A stretch of 62,904 nt of DNA from an uncultured Collinsella sp. (GCA_902470365.1 CABRFZ010000012.1:1-62904); one strand, 5' to 3'; shown: positions 52,447 through 62,002, numbered from the stretch's first letter. Translations and numbers: made by a program. Notes: generated by a model not told the origin, from the letters alone.

Positions 52447-52947
52447 CTATCTGTCGCCCATGCGCTTGGCCATCCAGGCATGAGGCTGGCCTTCGTCTTC
52501 GTAGTCCACCGGCGCGATCTGCGTGTAGCCGGCCTTGGCATAGAGCGGCAGCACGTACTCCTGTGCATGCAACTTTATGAGTTTGGCGCCGGCATCGCGC
52601 GCAGCAGCTTCGCTGGCTTCGACAATCTTGCTTGCCAGACCGCGACGGCGCATGGCGGACAGCACGGCAACGCGGCCCATAATATAGGTCCCCCCCGCTG
52701 CGACGCCTTCGTCCAAGTCACACGCCGGCGAAACCGGAGCCTCTGCATCTGCCGCGCGCTCCAGTTCCTCGGGAAATACGCGTGAGCAGCCGGCAAGCTC
52801 ACCGTCCACGTACAGCGTCACATGGATGCAAGTCGGCGCCTCATCGATAGCGTCGAACTCGTTCTCGTAGCCTTGCTCGTCCATAAAAACGACGCGGCGC
52901 ACCAACGCCGCGTCATCAAAGCATCCCGTCTTAAGTTGGATATCCAT
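52447..52947 (-). CDS. GNAT-family N-acetyltransferase
   Basis: 166 residues. IMGRVAVLSAMRRRGLASKIVEASEAAA is the acetyl-CoA pyrophosphate-binding motif A (R-x-x-G-x-A), followed by LHAQEYVLPLYAKAGY, the motif B pattern of ElaA-like GNATs. It acetylates a small amine or protein N-terminus; the substrate is unknown. ATG 52947 follows GAAAGGG. It lies between htpG and cpsB but separated from both by about 40-200 bases. Confidence 0.85.
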   Translation of the reverse strand: MDIQLKTGCFDDAALVRRVVFMDEQGYENEFDAIDEAPTCIHVTLYVDGELAGCSRVFPEELERAADAEAPVSPACDLDEGVAAGGTYIMGRVAVLSAMRRRGLASKIVEASEAAARDAGAKLIKLHAQEYVLPLYAKAGYTQIAPVDYEDEGQPHAWMAKRMGDR

Positions 52948-52986
52948 AGCTGCCCTTTCATTCAACGCGAACGTTAGGGACAGATT

Positions 52987-53637
52987 TTAGCGAAAATGAG
53001 CTCCGCGCACGCTAAACTTCGCGCGAGCCTTCGCCAGGCAGTCGTAATGACCCACGTTATGGGCATCGCTCGCGATGAAGCTGTACAGGTTCTGATCGAA
53101 CAGGCGCTGTGCCGGCTTTTTTTCGCGACCAAAGCGACCGCCGGCAATAAAGTCCGCCGAAGCCTGCAGCTTGCAGCCCATATCGACCAGGCGCTCCGCC
53201 ACGCTTACATCCTTTTGAACCGCACGATAGCGCTCAGGATGAGCGATGATCACCTGGTAGCCACGGCACTGCAAATCGTAAATCGTGTTCTCGTACTCTC
53301 TAAACGCATACGCATCGGCATGCGTCGAAAGCTCGAGCAGAAACTCGTTGGTCCCATCGAAATGCAAGTGCTCCGCGGCATCGATACCAAGCTCAACGAG
53401 CTTTCGATGGTTGACCTCGAAGCCCATCTGGAGCGGAAAACCGTCAGCGTTATCACGCAGCAGTTCAAAGGCATCCCACATCTTGTCGTAATCAAAATAG
53501 GGATCACGGCAGTGAGGAGTGCAAACGATTCTGGTTACACCGGCCCGCTTGGCAGCCTCGAGCATCGCCAAGCTCTCATCGAGATCGGCGGCGCCGTCGT
53601 CTACACCCGGCAAGATATGGCAATGAATGTCACGCAT
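52987..53637 (-). CDS. CpsB/YwqE-type protein-tyrosine phosphatase (PHP fold)
   Basis: 216 residues. The PHP metal motifs are MRDIHCHILPGVDDG, CTPHCRDPYF, GFEVN (Glu), IAHPERY and SDAHN. CpsB/CapC enzymes dephosphorylate the tyrosine tail of the partner BY-kinase and so tune exopolysaccharide length. It follows the kinase gene by 17 bases. No glycosyltransferases accompany the trio in this window. Confidence 0.93.
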   Translation of the reverse strand: MRDIHCHILPGVDDGAADLDESLAMLEAAKRAGVTRIVCTPHCRDPYFDYDKMWDAFELLRDNADGFPLQMGFEVNHRKLVELGIDAAEHLHFDGTNEFLLELSTHADAYAFREYENTIYDLQCRGYQVIIAHPERYRAVQKDVSVAERLVDMGCKLQASADFIAGGRFGREKKPAQRLFDQNLYSFIASDAHNVGHYDCLAKARAKFSVRGAHFR

Positions 53638-53654
53638 AGGTCAGCCTTAATCAA

Positions 53655-54392
53655 CTAAACGTTTGCTCGGTTGGTGAAGATGCCCTTTTTGGAAGTCCCC
53701 TGATCGTCGGAGCCCTTCTTCACCTTCTTACCGTCCTTGGTGTAGTAGGAGTAGTAGTACTCGCTGGTCTCGGTCTCACAGTAATTCATGACGGTACCGA
53801 TGAGCTTGACCTTTTCGGACTTCTTAAGCTGGCCGATAGCGTTGAGCGCCTCCTCGCGCTTGGTGAAGTCCTCGCGCACCACGAACAGCGTGCCGTCGGT
53901 CAGGCTGGCAATCTCGGCAGCATCGATGAAGGTGCCGACCGGGGGAGCGTCGAAGATGACGTACTGGAACTTAGCAGACAGTGCCTTTACCAGCTTGGCA
54001 AAGCGGTGAGAGACGATGATGTCGGCAGGATTGGGAATATGCGGCTCGGCATCAAGGAAGTAGAAGTTCTTCTGACCCGTCTCGACAATTGCCTGGTCAA
54101 TGGAGATCTGCTCGGAAAGAACCGCATAGAGTCCGCCGCGCGAACGAACGCCGAGCATATCGGAAAGGGACCTGCGGCGCATATCGGCCTCAACCAGGAG
54201 CACGGACTTGCCACTCGTGGCGATTGCCTGAGCAAGGTTAATGGAAACCGTAGACTTGCCCTCGTTGGGAATCGAGGAGGTAACGGTGATGGTGCGAATG
54301 GGGTCGTCCACGCTCGCAAAGCGAATGTTGGCCAGAAGGGTCTTGGCGGCATTCTGTACAACGAGCTTATCGGTGTTCTTTGCCTTAGCCAT
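53655..54392 (-). CDS. BY-family tyrosine kinase (CpsD/CapB)
   Basis: 245 residues. P-loop SSIPNEGKST (Lys46), Walker A' LLVEADMRR and Walker B VIFDAPP mark the bacterial tyrosine-kinase ATPase. The C-terminal tail EYYYSYYTKDGKK holds the Tyr cluster for autophosphorylation. It works with the adjacent Wzz-type activator and is reversed by the CpsB phosphatase. The stop of the activator lies two bases before its start, so they are coupled. Confidence 0.94.
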   Translation of the reverse strand: MAKAKNTDKLVVQNAAKTLLANIRFASVDDPIRTITVTSSIPNEGKSTVSINLAQAIATSGKSVLLVEADMRRRSLSDMLGVRSRGGLYAVLSEQISIDQAIVETGQKNFYFLDAEPHIPNPADIIVSHRFAKLVKALSAKFQYVIFDAPPVGTFIDAAEIASLTDGTLFVVREDFTKREEALNAIGQLKKSEKVKLIGTVMNYCETETSEYYYSYYTKDGKKVKKGSDDQGTSKKGIFTNRANV

Positions 54393-54394
54393 GC

Positions 54395-55051
54395 CTATTT
54401 ACCACCTTTCATAGCCGGAATTCGGCCAACAACGGGAATGCCCAGGAGCTCTTCCGCCTCTTCGGCACCGCGGATGCGGGTATTGAGCATGTCTGCCAAA
54501 ACGACATAGGCGACTGCGATAAAGATACCGGCGAGGAACGCGACGGCAATATACAGCGTGCGCTTGGGGCCGCTGGGGGCTTCGGGGGTCTTAGCCTCGT
54601 CGATAACGTTGATGCTCTGGGCAGCGCCGACGTTCTGAGCGACCGTACTCACCGAGCTAGCTATGGCCTTTGCGACCTCAGCCGTCTCCTTGGCATCGGT
54701 GCCGGTAACCGAAAGCGTAATGACACGCGTGGTGGTCTCGGAGGAAACAGACACCTTGTAGTCATCCAGATCGGTGAGGCCCAGTTCCTTGGCGGCGCCG
54801 CTCTTAACGCTATCGCTATCCAGCAGCGTGGCGATATCGTTGGAAAGCATCTGGCTCGCCGAGAGATCGTTGTAGCTCATCTGGCCGCTATCGTCGGTCT
54901 TGGCGAGAATGTACATGCTCGTCGTCGCGGTATAGGTGTTGTCCATCGCGGCGAAGGACACGATGCCCATGGCGATCGCGCAGACCACCGGAAGGGTGAT
55001 GACCAGCTTGAGGTGCTTCTTCAGCAGCTGGAACAGTTCGAGAAGGGTCAT
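54395..55051 (-). CDS. Wzz/CpsC-type chain-length determinant and kinase activator
   Basis: 218 residues with two membrane helices (LVITLPVVCAIAMGIVSFAA and TLYIAVAFLAGIFIAVAYVVLA) that flank an external domain, ending in NTRIRGAEEAEELLGIPVVGRIPA. It activates the BY-kinase through this cytoplasmic tail and sets polymer length. It heads the CpsC-CpsD-CpsB operon. GAAAGG lies before the ATG. The polymer genes it should regulate are not in the window; the PilZ synthase operon is one candidate, 30 kb away. Confidence 0.9.
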   Translation of the reverse strand: MTLLELFQLLKKHLKLVITLPVVCAIAMGIVSFAAMDNTYTATTSMYILAKTDDSGQMSYNDLSASQMLSNDIATLLDSDSVKSGAAKELGLTDLDDYKVSVSSETTTRVITLSVTGTDAKETAEVAKAIASSVSTVAQNVGAAQSINVIDEAKTPEAPSGPKRTLYIAVAFLAGIFIAVAYVVLADMLNTRIRGAEEAEELLGIPVVGRIPAMKGGK

Positions 55052-55193
55052 GCAGCTTGCCTTTCATTTCCCCAGTTCGGATTGACAAAACTGTCCGTAT
55101 GTTATCGCATCTTTTTACCGAGACCAAACTCTATACATAAGAAACAGGCTCTCCTGTAAAAATGTCGGAAGCAATCGTAAAATTGCACAACAA

Positions 55194-55220
55194 CGCCGCA
55201 CCCGAAAGTCAAATGCGGCG
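55194..55220 (-). terminator. Terminator of the PhoR-like kinase gene
   Basis: CGCCGCA pairs with TGCGGCG around 13 bases; minus strand continues TTGTTG. Confidence 0.5.
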
Positions 55221-55246
55221 TCTACATCAATACCTATGTTGTATCG

Positions 55247-56671
55247 CTATGCGAATGGCTCGTCCTGCTGTATGGGAAACGTCACCGTAATGGTGGTTCC
55301 CACGCCCAACTCGCTCGACAGATCGAGCGTGGCGTGATGATACAGGGCCGCATGCTTGACAATGGCAAGCCCCAGACCGGTTCCGCCGCGCGCCTTGGAC
55401 CTACTCTTGTCCACGCGATAGAACCGCTCAAATACCTTGCCCTGTTCTTCAGGCGCGATACCGATTCCCGTGTCGGCGACCGCAAGGAACGGATGGCCTT
55501 CGTCGTTGGCGCCGCACTGCAGCGTAACCGTACCGCCGGGTCGATTGTAGCGGATGGCGTTGCTTGCCAGATTATAGATGAGCTCGTCAATCAAGCGCGA
55601 CACGCCCTCGATGACCACAGGCTTGGTCTCATGACTTATCGTCACATTCGCCTGACGGGCGACCTGTTCAAGACGCTGCTCAACCGCGTAGATGGCACGC
55701 GAGAGCTCAATAGGCTCCGTGGACCCAATGGGCACCGCCTCGCCCTCAGTTGCACGCTCGGCCTCGTCCAAGTTAGACAGCGTAAGGATGTCGTTGACAA
55801 GCGCCGCCAAACGGCCCGCCTCACGATAGATGCGACCGCCAAAGTTGCGCAGGTCGTCCTCGCCCTCGACCATGCCATTTGCGATGAGCTCGGCATAGCC
55901 CGAAATCGCCGTAAGCGGCGTCTTGAGCTCATGGGTGATATTCGCCGTGAACTCGCGGCGCATACGGTCGTTGTCCGCTAGCACCGCCATTTGGCGCTTG
56001 AGTTCCTGGCGCTGCGACTCGATACGCTCAAGCATGGGGACCATCTCGGCATAGGCGTGCTCATAGCTACGGCGTGGGTGGTCCAAATCCACCTCTTGCA
56101 ACGGCGCGATGATGGCACGGGACTCGCGGCGCGCCATAAAAAACGAGAGCACCGCACCCGCTGCTGCGATAAGCAGCATCGGCGCCACCATCGACAGCAA
56201 AATCGCCGCAACGCCAGGCTGGGCCTGCGCCAAGCGGACAACCTGGCCGTTATCAAGGGCGACGGCGCGATACAGCATAATCTCGTCAAGCGTAGAGCTT
56301 GCGCGCTCCGCGGAACCCGAACCATTCTCAAAGGCCTCGATGACCTCGGGGCGATCGCCGTGGTTGGGCAGTGTGGAAGGTGACGCCTCGTTGTCGTAGG
56401 CAACCGATCCATCCTTGTTAATCAGCGTGATGCGCAAGTCCTCGCGATCGAGGCTACGCAAGAACGGGATGGGCTCCTGCTGCTCGTCGAGGGCGGCAGC
56501 AATGAGCTCGGTTTCTTGCGCCAGGTTGGCACTCGTGGCATCCGCCAAGGTGTTTTGCACAAAGAACGCACCCAGCACCGTAAACGCCACGATAACCGCC
56601 ATGGCGCAGACAAAGATCGTCACAAAAACGCGGTGCGACAGCGTATGTTTTCCCTGGAGGGCGAAGACCAC
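55247..56671 (-). CDS. PhoR-like sensor histidine kinase
   Basis: 474 residues. Two membrane helices (about 15-38 and 157-179) enclose an extracytoplasmic sensor of 115 residues. The H-box is FTANITHELKTP (His247), then N-box LIYNLASNAIRYN, and G1/G2 ADTGIGIAPEE and GGTGLGLAIVKH. With the upstream PhoB-like regulator and PstB it is a PhoR-type phosphate sensor. The GTG start at 56671 lies three bases after the regulator stop, with GAGGAG inside its end, so the two are coupled. Confidence 0.9.
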   Translation of the reverse strand: MVFALQGKHTLSHRVFVTIFVCAMAVIVAFTVLGAFFVQNTLADATSANLAQETELIAAALDEQQEPIPFLRSLDREDLRITLINKDGSVAYDNEASPSTLPNHGDRPEVIEAFENGSGSAERASSTLDEIMLYRAVALDNGQVVRLAQAQPGVAAILLSMVAPMLLIAAAGAVLSFFMARRESRAIIAPLQEVDLDHPRRSYEHAYAEMVPMLERIESQRQELKRQMAVLADNDRMRREFTANITHELKTPLTAISGYAELIANGMVEGEDDLRNFGGRIYREAGRLAALVNDILTLSNLDEAERATEGEAVPIGSTEPIELSRAIYAVEQRLEQVARQANVTISHETKPVVIEGVSRLIDELIYNLASNAIRYNRPGGTVTLQCGANDEGHPFLAVADTGIGIAPEEQGKVFERFYRVDKSRSKARGGTGLGLAIVKHAALYHHATLDLSSELGVGTTITVTFPIQQDEPFA

Positions 56672-56674
56672 GGG

Positions 56675-57403
56675 TTACTCCTCCGATGCGGTGGCCGCGG
56701 TGTCGTCACCTTCGGCACCATCACCGGCAGAAGGCTCGGCCAAGCGGTAGCCCACGCCGCGCACGGTCTCGACGGCGCTGGCATGCTCGCCCAGTTTTTG
56801 GCGAAGCGTCTGCACGTGCACGTCAACGGTACGCGAACCGCCGTCGAAGTCCCAGCCCCACACGCTCTGCAGCAACGACTCGCGGGTAAAGACCACGCCG
56901 GGCTTGCGCATGAGGTACTCGAGCAGGTCGAACTCGCGCAGGGTGAGCTTAAGCGACTCGCCGGCAACGGTCACCTCGCGATGGCTGGGCGAGAGCACAA
57001 TGTCGCCCACGCTGAGCACATCGCTTGCCTGTTTGACCATACCGCCGCGACGCAACAGTGCGCGGCAGCGACTGGCGAGCTCCATGAGCGAAAACGGCTT
57101 AGTCAGGTAATCGTCGGCACCGCCATCGAGCGCCATCACCTTGTCGAGCTCGGTGTCCTTGGCGGTAAGCATCATGATGGGCACCGTCGCCGTCAGACGG
57201 TCGGCACGCAGGCGACGCATAATCGCCAAGCCATCGGTATCGGGCAGCATGATGTCGAGCAGGACAGCATCGGGTACCCGTCGCGCCACGGCGGCCTTAA
57301 ACTCGCCATCGCACGAAAAGCCCTCGGCCTCGATTCCCTGCTTGCGCAGCGCGTAGACCGTCAGATCCCTGATGTTGTCATCGTCCTCGACGTAATAGAT
57401 CAT
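56675..57403 (-). CDS. PhoB/PhoP-type response regulator
   Basis: 242 residues. Receiver domain with acidic pocket EDDD, phospho-acceptor Asp50 (LLDIMLPD), Thr in MLTAKD and Lys in LTKPFS. The C-terminal winged-helix OmpR/PhoB DNA-binding domain ends VDVHVQTLRQKLGE and VRGVGYRL. An acidic, Ala/Glu-rich tail of about 20 residues extends past the usual end. The ATG at 57403 follows AAAGGGG. It is 64 bases after pstB. Confidence 0.92.
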   Translation of the reverse strand: MIYYVEDDDNIRDLTVYALRKQGIEAEGFSCDGEFKAAVARRVPDAVLLDIMLPDTDGLAIMRRLRADRLTATVPIMMLTAKDTELDKVMALDGGADDYLTKPFSLMELASRCRALLRRGGMVKQASDVLSVGDIVLSPSHREVTVAGESLKLTLREFDLLEYLMRKPGVVFTRESLLQSVWGWDFDGGSRTVDVHVQTLRQKLGEHASAVETVRGVGYRLAEPSAGDGAEGDDTAATASEE

Positions 57404-57467
57404 GTTGAACCCCTTTGCGGCCGGCATGACCGCATCTTAACCCTAAAGGTGCCTGTACTAGATGGTA

Positions 57468-58343
57468 TCAGCCAAAACGTCCCGTCAAATAATCCGCCGT
57501 GCGCGGATCGATCGGGTTTTTGAAGAGCTGGGCAGTGGGCGCATGCTCCACCAGCTCGCCCAGCAAAAAGAACGCGACCGAGTCGGAGATGCGCGCAGCC
57601 TGCTGCATGTTGTGCGTAACGACCACCAGCGTGCAGGTCTCCCTGAGCTCGCAGGCCAGCTGCTCCACCACGAGCGTCGATACGGGGTCGAGCGCCGAGG
57701 TCGGTTCGTCCATCAGCAGAATGTCGGGCTGCACGGCCAGCGCACGGGCGATGCACAGACGCTGCTGCTGGCCGCCCGAAAGACCCAGACCCGATTCCTT
57801 GAGCTTGTCCTTGACCTCGTCCCACAGGGCGGCGCGTCGCAGGGAGTCTTCGACCAGCTCGTCGAGCACGACGCGGTCGCGCACACCCATACCGCGCGGC
57901 CCATAGGCGACGTTGTCGTAGATGCTCATGGGAAACGGGTTGGGGCGCTGAAACACCATGCCCACGCGCTGGCGCAAACGGCAGATGTCGTAATCGCCCA
58001 GGATATCTTGACCATCGAGCGCAATCTTGCCCTCGATACGGCAATCCTTGATGCCGTCGTTCATGCGGTTAAAGCAGCGCAGCAACGTGGACTTTCCGCA
58101 GCCCGAAGGCCCGATAAACGAGGTGATCTGCTTGTCGCGGATCTTGATATTCACGTCCTTGAGCGCATGATGGTCGCCATAGAACAGGTCGAGGCCCTCG
58201 ACGTCGATGCGCGTCGGCGAGGCGGCAAGATCCTCTGCCGTGGGGCGAGTCGCATCCCCAACCTCGCGCTCGTGCGCGGCCTCGGCCTGCGCTTCCATGA
58301 GTTCTTCAAGCTCCGTGGGCTCCACAGCCGCAGCAGCCGTCAT
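57468..58343 (-). CDS. pstB: Phosphate ABC transporter ATP-binding protein
   Basis: 291 residues. The core from residue 45 is standard PstB: FIGPSGCGKST (Walker A), FQRPNPFPMSIYDNVAYGPR (Q-loop and PstB signature), LSGGQQQRLCIARAL (ABC signature), ILLMDEPTSALD (Walker B). About 45 extra N-terminal residues, Ala/Glu-rich, precede the core. It drives phosphate uptake with PstC and PstA, and helps signal to PhoR. pstS, pstC and pstA are not next to it in this window. The ATG 58343 follows GGAGG. Confidence 0.94.
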   Translation of the reverse strand: MTAAAAVEPTELEELMEAQAEAAHEREVGDATRPTAEDLAASPTRIDVEGLDLFYGDHHALKDVNIKIRDKQITSFIGPSGCGKSTLLRCFNRMNDGIKDCRIEGKIALDGQDILGDYDICRLRQRVGMVFQRPNPFPMSIYDNVAYGPRGMGVRDRVVLDELVEDSLRRAALWDEVKDKLKESGLGLSGGQQQRLCIARALAVQPDILLMDEPTSALDPVSTLVVEQLACELRETCTLVVVTHNMQQAARISDSVAFFLLGELVEHAPTAQLFKNPIDPRTADYLTGRFG

Positions 58344-58446
58344 ACCGCATACCTCCACATCGATATCAATTCAGCAGTATCGATAGTAGAAATCGCGGCT
58401 CATATGCACGTGAGCGCATTGTCAAGTGTTTGTAAGGGCACGCTGG

Positions 58447-59685
58447 CTATGCGGCGGGCAGCTCGATGGTGAATATCGTGTGTTCGGGCGTCGATTCACA
58501 TGCAACGGTACCGCCGTGTGCCGCGATGATCTCCTTGGCAATAGCAAGGCCCAGACCGGCACCACCGCGATTGGTCGCACGCGCCGCATCCAGGCGATAG
58601 AACTTCTCAAAGATCACCTTGAGCTTAGCCGCAGGGATAGGATCGCCCTGATTGATAAAGCGAACGCGCACGCCGCCATCGTCTTGGCGCCCGGCCTCAA
58701 TCGTGATAGTCGAGCCCTCATAGCTATAGGCGACGGCGTTTTTCATGATGTTGTTGAACACGCGAGCCATCTTGTCGCCATCCACGAGCACCGTCAGGTC
58801 CTCGCGAATATCAACTTGGGCTTCCTTATGCTGCTCGTTGAGGATGGGATAGAACTCGTCAGCCACCTGAGCCAGCAGCAACCCCAGATCAACATAGCCG
58901 CGCGTGAGCACGATATCGTGGAAGTCAAAGCGCGTGATATCGAAGAACTCTTCGATGAGTGCATCGAGCCGGTGCGCCTTGTCGAGAGCCACGCCCGTAA
59001 AGTGCGCACGTTGCTCAACCGGCAGCTCAGGAGCCTCTTGCAGCAGCGAAAGATAGCCCACCACACTGGCAAGCGGGGTGCGTAGGTCATGTGCCAAGTA
59101 CGTGACCAGATCGTCCTTGCGATGCGACTCGTCACGCAGAGCTTGCTGCACCTTGCGCTCACGGTCACGCACGCGGTTAAGGGCGCCCTCGACCTCCAAG
59201 AAGTCGCCGTCGATGTTGTCCCAGGTGTCGGGGTGATCGATCAGGCGATCTTGAATACGAGCGGCCAGCACACAATCGGCATGCTGCTCGCCCTGTTCGT
59301 AGCCCTGGTAGTACAGGGCGCGGCCACACAAGAACAGCACGCACGCGGCAAGCGCCAGCACAAAGCCAAGCATGTTGAATACAAAGCCGGCATCGAACAG
59401 CACCGGCCCTTCGATGCCGCCGAGCGCCATGGCGCCAATCGCCAACGTCATGGCCCACGCGGCACCGCCGATCACCACGCACCGACGCACAATTTCAAAT
59501 CGATCGATTAGCAAAAAGCCGATAAGCAGCACCGCCAAGATTCCGGCGATGTTGTCGATGCCAATCAGCAGCAGGCTCAGCAAAAAGAGCAGCACCGTTG
59601 CAAGCGCACGGTTGTCAACGACTGACCTCACGTATTCAAAGAGTCGATCGGGCACCTCGAACGCTTGCCTATCGTCTTTTGTCAT
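58447..59685 (-). CDS. Sensor histidine kinase (VanS-like, multi-helix N-terminus)
   Basis: 412 residues. Four membrane helices (about 29-60, 66-89 and 100-121) with almost no external sensor, then the kinase: H-box YLAHDLRTPLASVVG (His199), N-box VFNNIMKNAVAYS, GGAGLGLAIAKE (G2). The membrane-embedded sensing plan is that of intramembrane-sensing kinases. It partners the regulator 26 bases upstream. The ATG 59685 follows GAGGATC. A VanS-like match does not imply vancomycin resistance; no van enzyme genes are near. Confidence 0.88.
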   Translation of the reverse strand: MTKDDRQAFEVPDRLFEYVRSVVDNRALATVLLFLLSLLLIGIDNIAGILAVLLIGFLLIDRFEIVRRCVVIGGAAWAMTLAIGAMALGGIEGPVLFDAGFVFNMLGFVLALAACVLFLCGRALYYQGYEQGEQHADCVLAARIQDRLIDHPDTWDNIDGDFLEVEGALNRVRDRERKVQQALRDESHRKDDLVTYLAHDLRTPLASVVGYLSLLQEAPELPVEQRAHFTGVALDKAHRLDALIEEFFDITRFDFHDIVLTRGYVDLGLLLAQVADEFYPILNEQHKEAQVDIREDLTVLVDGDKMARVFNNIMKNAVAYSYEGSTITIEAGRQDDGGVRVRFINQGDPIPAAKLKVIFEKFYRLDAARATNRGGAGLGLAIAKEIIAAHGGTVACESTPEHTIFTIELPAA

Positions 59686-59711
59686 ATCAAGATCCTCACA
59701 AGCGAAAAGCG

Positions 59712-60407
59712 TTATTCGATGATGTAGCCGACGCCCCAGACGTTTTTGATAAAGCGTGGCTTTTGTGCGTCGTCGCCGATTTTTTCGCGCAAGTGGCGAA
59801 TGTGCACCATCACCGTATTGTTGGAGCCGGGCATAAAATCCTCGCTCCACACCGCGCGGAACAGGTCCTCCACGGCCACCACGCTGCCGCGATGCTCGAC
59901 CAGATACAGCAAGATTGAATACTCGGTGGGTGTGAGGCGTACCGGTGCACCGTCCACCGTTACGGAACGAGCATCGCGGTTGATCTCCAAGCCGTCGAGC
60001 TGGAGGGTCGGCGACTCGGCCGCCTGTGCGCGGCTACCGTAGCTGGTGTAGCGGCGAAGCTGAGCGTGCACGCGCGCGATGAGCTCCAGAGGACGAAACG
60101 GCTTAACCACGTAATCGTCCGCGCCAAGCGAAAGGCCCTCGATCTTGTCTTGCTGGGCATCGCGCGCCGTCAGCATGATCACGGGATAGGTATGGCTGGA
60201 ACGGATCGTACGCAGCAGCTCAAAGCCATCGATATCGGGCAGCATGACATCCAGCAGCGCCAGATCGAACTCCTGCTCCAAGATTGCCTTGGCAGCATCG
60301 GCCCCGCTATAGGCAATCTGGACATCAAAGCCCTCTTTTGTAAGGTAGATACCAACCAAGTCGGCGATGGCCTTTTCGTCATCAACTACCAAAATGCGCT
60401 CGTTCAT
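59712..60407 (-). CDS. OmpR-family response regulator (VanR-like)
   Basis: 231 residues. Receiver: VVDDEKAI, phospho-Asp53 (LLDVMLPD), LTARDA and VVKPFR. The winged helix ends NTVMVHIRHLREKIGD and NVWGVGYIIE, typical of OmpR/PhoB. It forms a two-gene operon with the kinase downstream. The facing DacA-like gene starts 197 bases away and could be a target. Confidence 0.92.
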   Translation of the reverse strand: MNERILVVDDEKAIADLVGIYLTKEGFDVQIAYSGADAAKAILEQEFDLALLDVMLPDIDGFELLRTIRSSHTYPVIMLTARDAQQDKIEGLSLGADDYVVKPFRPLELIARVHAQLRRYTSYGSRAQAAESPTLQLDGLEINRDARSVTVDGAPVRLTPTEYSILLYLVEHRGSVVAVEDLFRAVWSEDFMPGSNNTVMVHIRHLREKIGDDAQKPRFIKNVWGVGYIIE

Positions 60408-60604
60408 GCGTGCTCCTCTCGCGCTCCATTATGCCCGAGGGGGCGCCCGTCACACACAACAAGCGTGGGTGATTAAGTCGGCCTTAAGCACCCTTGTGCC
60501 CGTTCGGGCGCGGATGTGGGCCACGCACGCACGCGATGATCGCCGACGCCGGCAAACGATATACTCTTGTTCCAGAAGAGACCATCCCGTCGAAAGCGAA
60601 ATCC

Positions 60605-61945
60605 GTGAAGTCCCTCACCTCTTTTGCAAAGCGCTCAGCCCAGCTTGCCGCCGGCTTTGTCTGCGCTATCGCCCTTGCCGCTGGCGTGCCCACCGTCGCC
60701 GGCGCCCAAGTGCTTACGACCGACAATGTTTGCGGCAAAACCGCCGATGCGCGCGGCATCACGGCCGAAAACCTGCCCGATATCGATGCGACCAATGCCC
60801 TCGTCATGGGCAAAGACGGCACCGTCTACTATGGGCGCGGCGCCGATGAGCAGGTCAAAATCGCCTCGATCACCAAGGTCATGACCGCAATCCTAACCGT
60901 CGAGAATTGCAAGATGGACGAGAAGGTCACGGTGAGCAACGCCGCAGCCACCGTGGGTAATTCGACCGCCGGCTTGCTCGAAGGCGACGAGCTTACCGTG
61001 GAGCAGGCATTGCGCGGCCTGATGATTCCCTCGGGCAACGACGCCGCCATCGTGCTCGCCGAATATGTGGGCAAGAAGATCGACCCTAAGACCAAAGACG
61101 CCGAGGCAACATTTGTGAAGGCCATGAACGAGCGCGCTAAGAAGCTCGGTTGCACCGGCACGCTTTTTGAAAACCCGCATGGTCTGGACTTTGATGAGTG
61201 GGCTGGCGATATGCACTCAACCGCACATGACGTGGCGCTGATGATGCAGGAGGCCATGAAAAACGACACGATCCGCGAGGTCGTAGCGAGCGAGGATTCC
61301 TGGATCGAGGTCACGGGCGCCGACGGCACCGACCATTCGCATTCCATGGACACGCATAACTATTTGCTGGGCCAAGATGGCAACATCGGCGGCAAGACCG
61401 GCACCACCGACGACGCGGGCTATTGCTTTACGAGTGCCTACAACCGCGATGGCGACGAGATCTACACCGTTGTTTTGAACTCCACCACCACCGACCAGCG
61501 CTTTACCGATACCGCAACCCTTGCCAATTGGTACTACGGTCACAAGGCGGCGGTCGCAATCGCCAACACGCAGGAAAAGACCGCCAACGGCAACCCGCTT
61601 ATGGCGCGCATTAGTCAAACCGACTGGACGGATAAGACGATCGACGCCACGCTCGCCGATCCTACGGCGCAAGCGACCGTGTTTTCCCTTGCCGGCGAGG
61701 TGACCGAAAAGGTTAGCTACGACGATCTTTCGGGCACGGTGCATGTGGGCGACAAGGTGGGCAGCGTTACGCTCAAGCAGGACGGCACCAAAATCGCCGT
61801 TATGGACCTGGTTGCCGACGAGGAAATCGCAGGGCCGAATCCCATTGAGTGGCTCCTTGTGAAGCTCGACCGCCTGGGCCGCCGCATCGACAACCGCCCG
61901 CTCACAGCCGAGAGCGAGACCGTAGCCAAGGCGCCCGAGATGTAA
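60605..61945 (+). CDS. Serine-type D-Ala-D-Ala carboxypeptidase (DacA-like)
   Basis: 446 residues, peptidase S11. The GTG start at 60605 gives a proper signal peptide (SLTSFAKRSAQLAAGFVCAIALAAG, then VAGAQ cleavage). Active site: Ser88-x-x-Lys91 (SITK), Ser143-Gly-Asn (SGN) and Lys264-Thr-Gly (KTG). The C-terminal beta-domain (residues 340-430) follows. It trims the terminal D-Ala from peptidoglycan and is exported. The longer frame upstream to 60494 would bury the signal. It is divergent from the VanR-like regulator. Confidence 0.92.
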   Translation: MKSLTSFAKRSAQLAAGFVCAIALAAGVPTVAGAQVLTTDNVCGKTADARGITAENLPDIDATNALVMGKDGTVYYGRGADEQVKIASITKVMTAILTVENCKMDEKVTVSNAAATVGNSTAGLLEGDELTVEQALRGLMIPSGNDAAIVLAEYVGKKIDPKTKDAEATFVKAMNERAKKLGCTGTLFENPHGLDFDEWAGDMHSTAHDVALMMQEAMKNDTIREVVASEDSWIEVTGADGTDHSHSMDTHNYLLGQDGNIGGKTGTTDDAGYCFTSAYNRDGDEIYTVVLNSTTTDQRFTDTATLANWYYGHKAAVAIANTQEKTANGNPLMARISQTDWTDKTIDATLADPTAQATVFSLAGEVTEKVSYDDLSGTVHVGDKVGSVTLKQDGTKIAVMDLVADEEIAGPNPIEWLLVKLDRLGRRIDNRPLTAESETVAKAPEM

Positions 61946-61973
61946 GATCGAAGAACAATACACTCGCTGAAAG

Positions 61974-62002
61974 GAGGCGTCCAACGGGGCGCCTCATTTT
62001 TT
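61974..62002 (+). terminator. Terminator of the carboxypeptidase gene
   Basis: GAGGCG pairs with CGCCTC around 10 bases, followed by ATTTTTT on the plus strand. Confidence 0.75.

Noticed and set aside
58447..60407. Vancomycin resistance regulators VanRS
   Set aside because: Similarity is to the general family; no vanH, vanA/B or vanX genes are nearby.
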